Below, piece by piece: positions 16,776 to 20,496 of a DNA stretch of 20,496 bases. Where the stretch lies: assembly GCA_003427395.1 (NCBI GenBank), contig BFEA01000354.1, positions 1,512,549-1,533,044 of the forward strand. Reading direction: 5' to 3'. The notes under the pieces are model-generated. The model had not been told where the DNA came from. It did no database searches and saw only the letters and a list, made by a program, of their open reading frames with translations. This stretch comes from Chara braunii (lineage: Eukaryota > Streptophyta > Charophyceae > Charales > Characeae). The first letter of the stretch is position 1. The number at the start of each line of letters is the position of its first letter. Both the position numbers and the translations under genes were made by a program.

Positions 16776-19597
16776 TTAGGTAAGGTTGTCCATCNTACCA
16801 GTGTCTTCGCCCAGTGTGTCCCCGAAGAGTTCCAGCTCGCTGGTTGTGGGGACAGNGGGGGAATCCTTCCCCGTCGGGTCTACTCCCTCTCCTCCCTTCG
16901 GGTCTTCTTGGTTCCCTGACCCTTCTAACAGCTGATTGTGCAGCAGATCTAAGTCATCTTTTTCATCTTCCGCCTTCCATGACCCAGCATCCGACTTCTC
17001 ACTCCCGTAGAACCTTTCACCGTCGACCGCGTAAGTCCTACTTTCCAGGTCGTCATCGCCGTCCAATAGCTTCGCAGTCACCAGTTTGGACAGAGCTGTG
17101 GCCAGCAGTTCTGCTGACATCCCGGCGCCTGCCAGAATGCTGTAAGGAACCTCCATGACCGTCCTCCATGGTTTCCAAAGCATACCTGGTAGTAGAGGTG
17201 AAGATTCTGGCAATTTGACTATGAAGGGAGAGAAGGCTCTCGGATGATATCGAATCTGATCATTGGTACTCCGCGTTGTATCCTGCTGCCCTTGCTGTGA
17301 GTTAGAGACTGCCATTTCTTCATCCGGATCTGCTGTCTCAAAAAATCCTAGAGGCACCTCGAGCGACACTTTGCTTTTGAGTGTCCTGACCACGTTCTCC
17401 CCTCCTACAAAGTGGGGAACTTTGAAGGCTACGTCGGTTGCGATCTGCCACTCCGCCGCCTCCCTCGCATATCTGGCCACGACCAGGGGCCGAATGTCCC
17501 TTAGGGTCCTGCGAGCTGACTTGGCGGATTCGACCACCACTGGGGCCTCCCCACGCGTAATCTGTGCGATGGAGGTGAAGTCCGGGGTGTATTCTTTGTT
17601 CCACTTCTTAAGTTTATCAGTCTGTGAGAGCACTACTGCCACTTCTTTCTCTAATAGGGCCCGCTCAGACTTCTCTTCAACTTCCATTCGGTCACTGTTG
17701 AGGTCCTTTTTCTTCTGGCTCTTACCAGTTTTCCTTGCCTTGGGTCGAAGGTCTTGGAAGTTGTCCCTGATTGTGGGGATGGTTTTGTCCTGATCAACCG
17801 TTCCCTGATCTCTCGCTCTTTTCTTCTCCGCGTACCTGAAGGCTGCAAATTCTGAGAACTCTTCGTCTTTTTCCTTCTTCAGCATCTCAAACTGGTTTTC
17901 AGACTTGCTGATTCCACCGACTGAGCTTTTCTTGCCATTGATCTGGGATCTATCAGCATGTTTTAGGCAGGCTACCCGGACGTCAAACGCGTGTTNTCTT
18001 TCCCGCTTTGCTTTTTCCACATAGTCACGGAGCCAGGCAAGAGACTGTTGGGATCTCTCCTCGTCGAAGTTCGACTCCGACTTCGGTGTACTGGTTCCTT
18101 CGTCCGCTTCGTCTCCCGCCTCCTCCCCCTTTGAGTCTAGATCCATCCCTTCGGCTTTTCCTTTGCTGCCATCTACAGCCTTTCCTTTCCCTGTGTCTGA
18201 GTCACTGGCCGTGATATCCGCTTTTCTTCTTTTGGCGCCTGTTCCTTGCTCTCGCTGTTCCGTTTGCTCCTGCATGGTGCGTTTGTTCTCAGCCCGGTTT
18301 TTATCCTTCCTTTTGTGAGTCGGCAGTTCCAATTGTTCGACTTGATTAAGAGTTCTTCGAAATTCATCAGGATTTTTTGAGACTTCTTCTTCGATTTGTT
18401 CTCTGATTGTCTCCAAGTCCCACATCAAGTCCTCCCTTACCTTCTCTTCCTTGATCACCCTCGAGTCTGTGATCGGATTTGTATTGATTTTGGAAGGGTT
18501 GCTGCGCACTTTGCCAGTTGCCTTCTTCTGCCATCTGCTGTCGGCGGGTGGAAAGAAATCGGGTTTATTAATGCTTGGATTCTGGTCACCAAAATGCCAG
18601 ACCCAGTCAGGCTCCTCCAAATTGTCGTCAAAAACCCACCCGTCGTACGCGGGGTCCGCCACGTACCATATTCCGGGAGCTTCTTCAACTTCCACCAACA
18701 TATTTGGTAGGAGCTTCCGCTCCTTCGCTTGCTTCGGGTACTTGGGGCACTTCTGGTCTGTTCCCAGGTGCCCCCTTTCCCTGCAACGGAAGCAGATGGG
18801 AGATGCACGCGTCGAGATTCTGATCTCCACTATCCTTTCCTCTATCTGGAATTTCCACACTAGTGGGAACACCGGCGGTTCGCCTGTCTGCACGTCCAGA
18901 ATGGCTGTCATTGAACCGCAGTGCGGAGCCAGGAATTCGGGTTTTTTTTTTAAAGAATTTTATTTGCTTTGTACTGTCTCTCTAGTCTGTCGACCAATAG
19001 CCCGTGGAAGTCTGGTTGGACGTTATCGAACTGAACCCAAAAATTTTCCTTCAGCGGTTTTTGTTTGTATGAGACTGCAAACATCGGGTTTTGTCTCTGT
19101 GCGGCACGCTTTTTCCAGCGGGTTATCGTGCACACTGACCCATTGCAGTTTCTGGATTGCATTTCTGCAGCGATCCTGGCCTGCTCTTCGAGGATGAAGA
19201 GGACCAGGATGCTGTTGCGGCCCAGAATCTGCAGAGAAAAGGAATCGCCGATGTTTTTGAGTTTTGGTTCCTTTCTTATTGTTTCTATGACCAATTTCCT
19301 TTTCTCTGGAGGTTGGAGGTCGGCTCCATGGGGGGCGAAGTTGAAGACCATACCATGTTTTTCGTGCATATCGTCCAGTTCTGCGACATTTTCCTCTGGG
19401 TATTTCCATATAACCACTTCTTCTTCTTTTCCGTCTACTGTCTGTTTTACTGGCGACTCAATCCCTTGAACTTTCGTTTTTTCTATCAGGAACTTGAGTG
19501 CCTTGTTGTCGATGACAATGTTCGCCGTTTCCTCTTCGGTCAGCGACTCTGGATGCGAGCCCAGTGGTGTGTTGGCCATCTTTAACGACTCGTACAC
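16776..19597 (-). pseudogene. LINE-B ORF1: very long zinc-knuckle protein with one frameshift
   Basis: There are two frames, 19597-18950 and 18911-16776, separated by a one-base shift at CTTTAAAAAAAAAA (about 18940-18955). Together they amount to about 930 codons. The N-terminal part has WKYPEEN, VFNFAPHGAD and NFWVQFDN. The second frame has PEFLAPHCGS just upstream and ILDVQTGE. Its knuckle is CFRCRERGHLGTDQKC (residues 40-55, at 18747-18794), CX2CX4HX6C. These parts resemble the DUF4283-like plus knuckle layout of plant LINE ORF1. A long Lys/Glu-rich region follows. A C-terminal portion of about 300 residues (VVESAKSARRTLRDIRPLVV, EVPLGFFE, WKPWRTVMEVPYSILAGAGM) matches no domain I know. 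The usual plant ORF1 is roughly half this length. With the shift it is inactive unless the A-run is a sequencing error. Confidence 0.85.
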
Positions 19598-19997
19598 GTG
19601 CAGGCTTGCTCCTCAACCTGTATACCTCGCCAAAGCTATCCGGGGGAGAATTAAGATCTATGAGTGAGTGAGTGGGGGAATGAACTTGAAGGATTCGAGG
19701 GGCTGGCAGACTTGGGCAAGGTGTATTGGGATCAAAATGGGAATTGTGAGTGGTCGCTGTTGTAGGGAGTTGAAGAGATACGTTGTCGTGGGGAGGATTT
19801 TGGCAGCATTTCGCCNCCCCCCTTGGGGATCAGCGGTGAGAGGCAGCAGCTAAAGACGGTAGAATTCGGGCTGGGATAGATCTAAAAAGAATTTNGGCAG
19901 CGCCGTCNGTAGGATCTATGACTTGTCTTTCCCCGGAAGTAAGCAGATCTAAAATAATTTTAGCAGCATTTCGCCTCCCCCCTTGGGGATCGGCGTT
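19598..19997 (-). promoter_or_regulatory. 5' leader of LINE-B with duplicated motif blocks
   Basis: The block cagcatttcgcc(n/t)ccccccttggggatc occurs at 19804-19834 and 19964-19995, 160 bases apart. The related words agatctaaaaagaattt (about 19879) and agatctaaaataatttt (about 19946) accompany it. The same cagcat...cttggggatcg appears in the leader of LINE-A. Duplicated leader units are known in some LINEs, where they carry promoter activity. Here that is only an inference. Confidence 0.5.
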
Positions 19998-20496
19998 TCT
20001 ATCAATAATAAAGGTTAAACAAAGGAAAGTGGCATAACTTGGACGACTTTCCTATTCCCCGTATGGCACGTGTGCTGTCGAAGAACCCTTGCGGAAAAAA
20101 AAAAAAAAAAAGAGCTCGAAGTGAGAGGTTAGGCCGAAATGAGGTGCTAGATCTGAGTGGGAGGACTAGATTACGATGAACGCAGGAAAGGATGCGATCA
20201 GGATGGAGATGGGAGGGAAAATGTCCGGATGTGAAGGGGGAACTAGATGCGAATGGGGGAGGATCAGGATCGGGGGGAATCGATGTCGGGGTAAGAAAAA
20301 GGGATCGGGATAGTGAGAGATCAGGAGAAAATGAGGATCGGGATGCGGGTGGGGAACAAGATGGAGAGTACGTGAGTGATCCTGGGGACGGTATCACAAG
20401 GGAGCGAGGAAGGCTCGGGGCTATGAGCTAGACCAGAAAGGGGAGCGAGGTCAGGGGGAGAACGGGAACAGAGTAGGGAACGAGAACGGGGAGAAG
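19998..20496. other. Purine-rich flank with an A17 run
   Basis: An A run lies at 20095-20111. Beyond it the plus strand is rich in G and A, with the word ggatc(a/g)gga repeated irregularly (about 20194, 20262, 20303, 20318 and 20335). Open frames here are low-complexity. No gene was recognised. It may be further LINE leader or unrelated flank. Confidence 0.35.

Larger units (their letters stand above)
14609..19997 (-). mobile_element. LINE-B: non-LTR retrotransposon lacking its 3' end
   Basis: This is a minus-strand LINE with a 5' leader carrying repeated motifs (about 19598-19997), ORF1 (19597-16776) and ORF2 (16728 to the break at about 14608). ORF2 starts with an AP endonuclease and reaches reverse transcriptase motif B. 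The catalytic box, thumb, any RNase H, the 3' untranslated region and tail are missing. The layout and the APE-type endonuclease fit the L1-like clade of plant LINEs. Three main lesions were seen: a frameshift near 18945, TGA at 15457-15459, and a frameshift near 15266. That is far fewer than in LINE-A. Seventeen ambiguous bases fall in it. Confidence 0.9.

Noticed and set aside
17263-17793. 176-codon plus-strand frame inside LINE-B
   Set aside because: It is a shadow of ORF1 on the other strand and has no motif.
18936-18960. Programmed frameshift in LINE-B ORF1 at the A10 run
   Set aside because: In the upstream frame the stop comes at TAA before the A run, so slipping on the run cannot bypass it. 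A one-base loss near CTTT is simpler, and LINE-A does not show a slippery site at the matching place.

Overview
This window is eukaryotic nuclear DNA made almost entirely of decayed retrotransposons and simple repeats. No complete, uninterrupted host gene can be supported. The best lineage clue is a 12-base primer-binding site complementary to the 3' end of green-plant initiator tRNA-Met, next to an LTR edge (11680-11693). That points to a land plant or streptophyte alga. A charophyte is my guess and cannot be proven from this sequence alone.

Layout from left to right. 1-822 is GC-rich with no recognisable gene. 823 to about 3410 is LINE-A on the minus strand: a 5' leader and a broken ORF1, with the whole of ORF2 missing. 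3411-5240 has no recognisable gene and holds an AT-rich palindrome, a G-rich stretch, a long pyrimidine tract and several hairpins. 5355-12085 is a Ty3/gypsy-type LTR retrotransposon on the minus strand. Its order is LTR (12085-11693), PBS, gag, protease remnant, reverse transcriptase, RNase H and integrase, all full of stops and frameshifts. Its 3' LTR is missing, and it is split between RNase H and integrase by about 1.1 kb of inserted sequence (5971-7045). A tiny poly-A retroposon with a target-site duplication sits in its gag region (10318-10436). 12087-14297 holds a poly-T run, two tRNA-like B-box motifs, a 142-base (CT)n tract followed by (CA)n, and a weak candidate for host exons on the minus strand. 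14609 to about 19997 is LINE-B on the minus strand, related to LINE-A and better preserved. It has a very long ORF1 with a zinc knuckle, then ORF2 with an AP endonuclease and a reverse transcriptase that stops after motif B. The reading frame there runs on into unrelated sequence (14298-14608). 20000-20496 holds an A17 run and purine-rich sequence.

None of the coding regions is intact. In life, LINE ORF1 (RNA-binding protein) and ORF2 (nicking and reverse transcription) act together in target-primed insertion. The LTR element's Gag packages its RNA, and Pol copies and integrates it. Here all are relics. LINE-B has the fewest lesions and carries 17 of the window's 18 ambiguous bases, which suggests a multi-copy, fairly young family.

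The points most worth a second look are: the LINE family's roughly 930-residue ORF1 with a CX2CX4HX6C knuckle, seen in both copies; the 36-base retroposon with a 51-base A tail; the 37-base segment shared by the integrase and the inserted block; and the chimeric reading frame at the broken end of LINE-B. I found no evidence of a new defence, biosynthetic or regulatory system.
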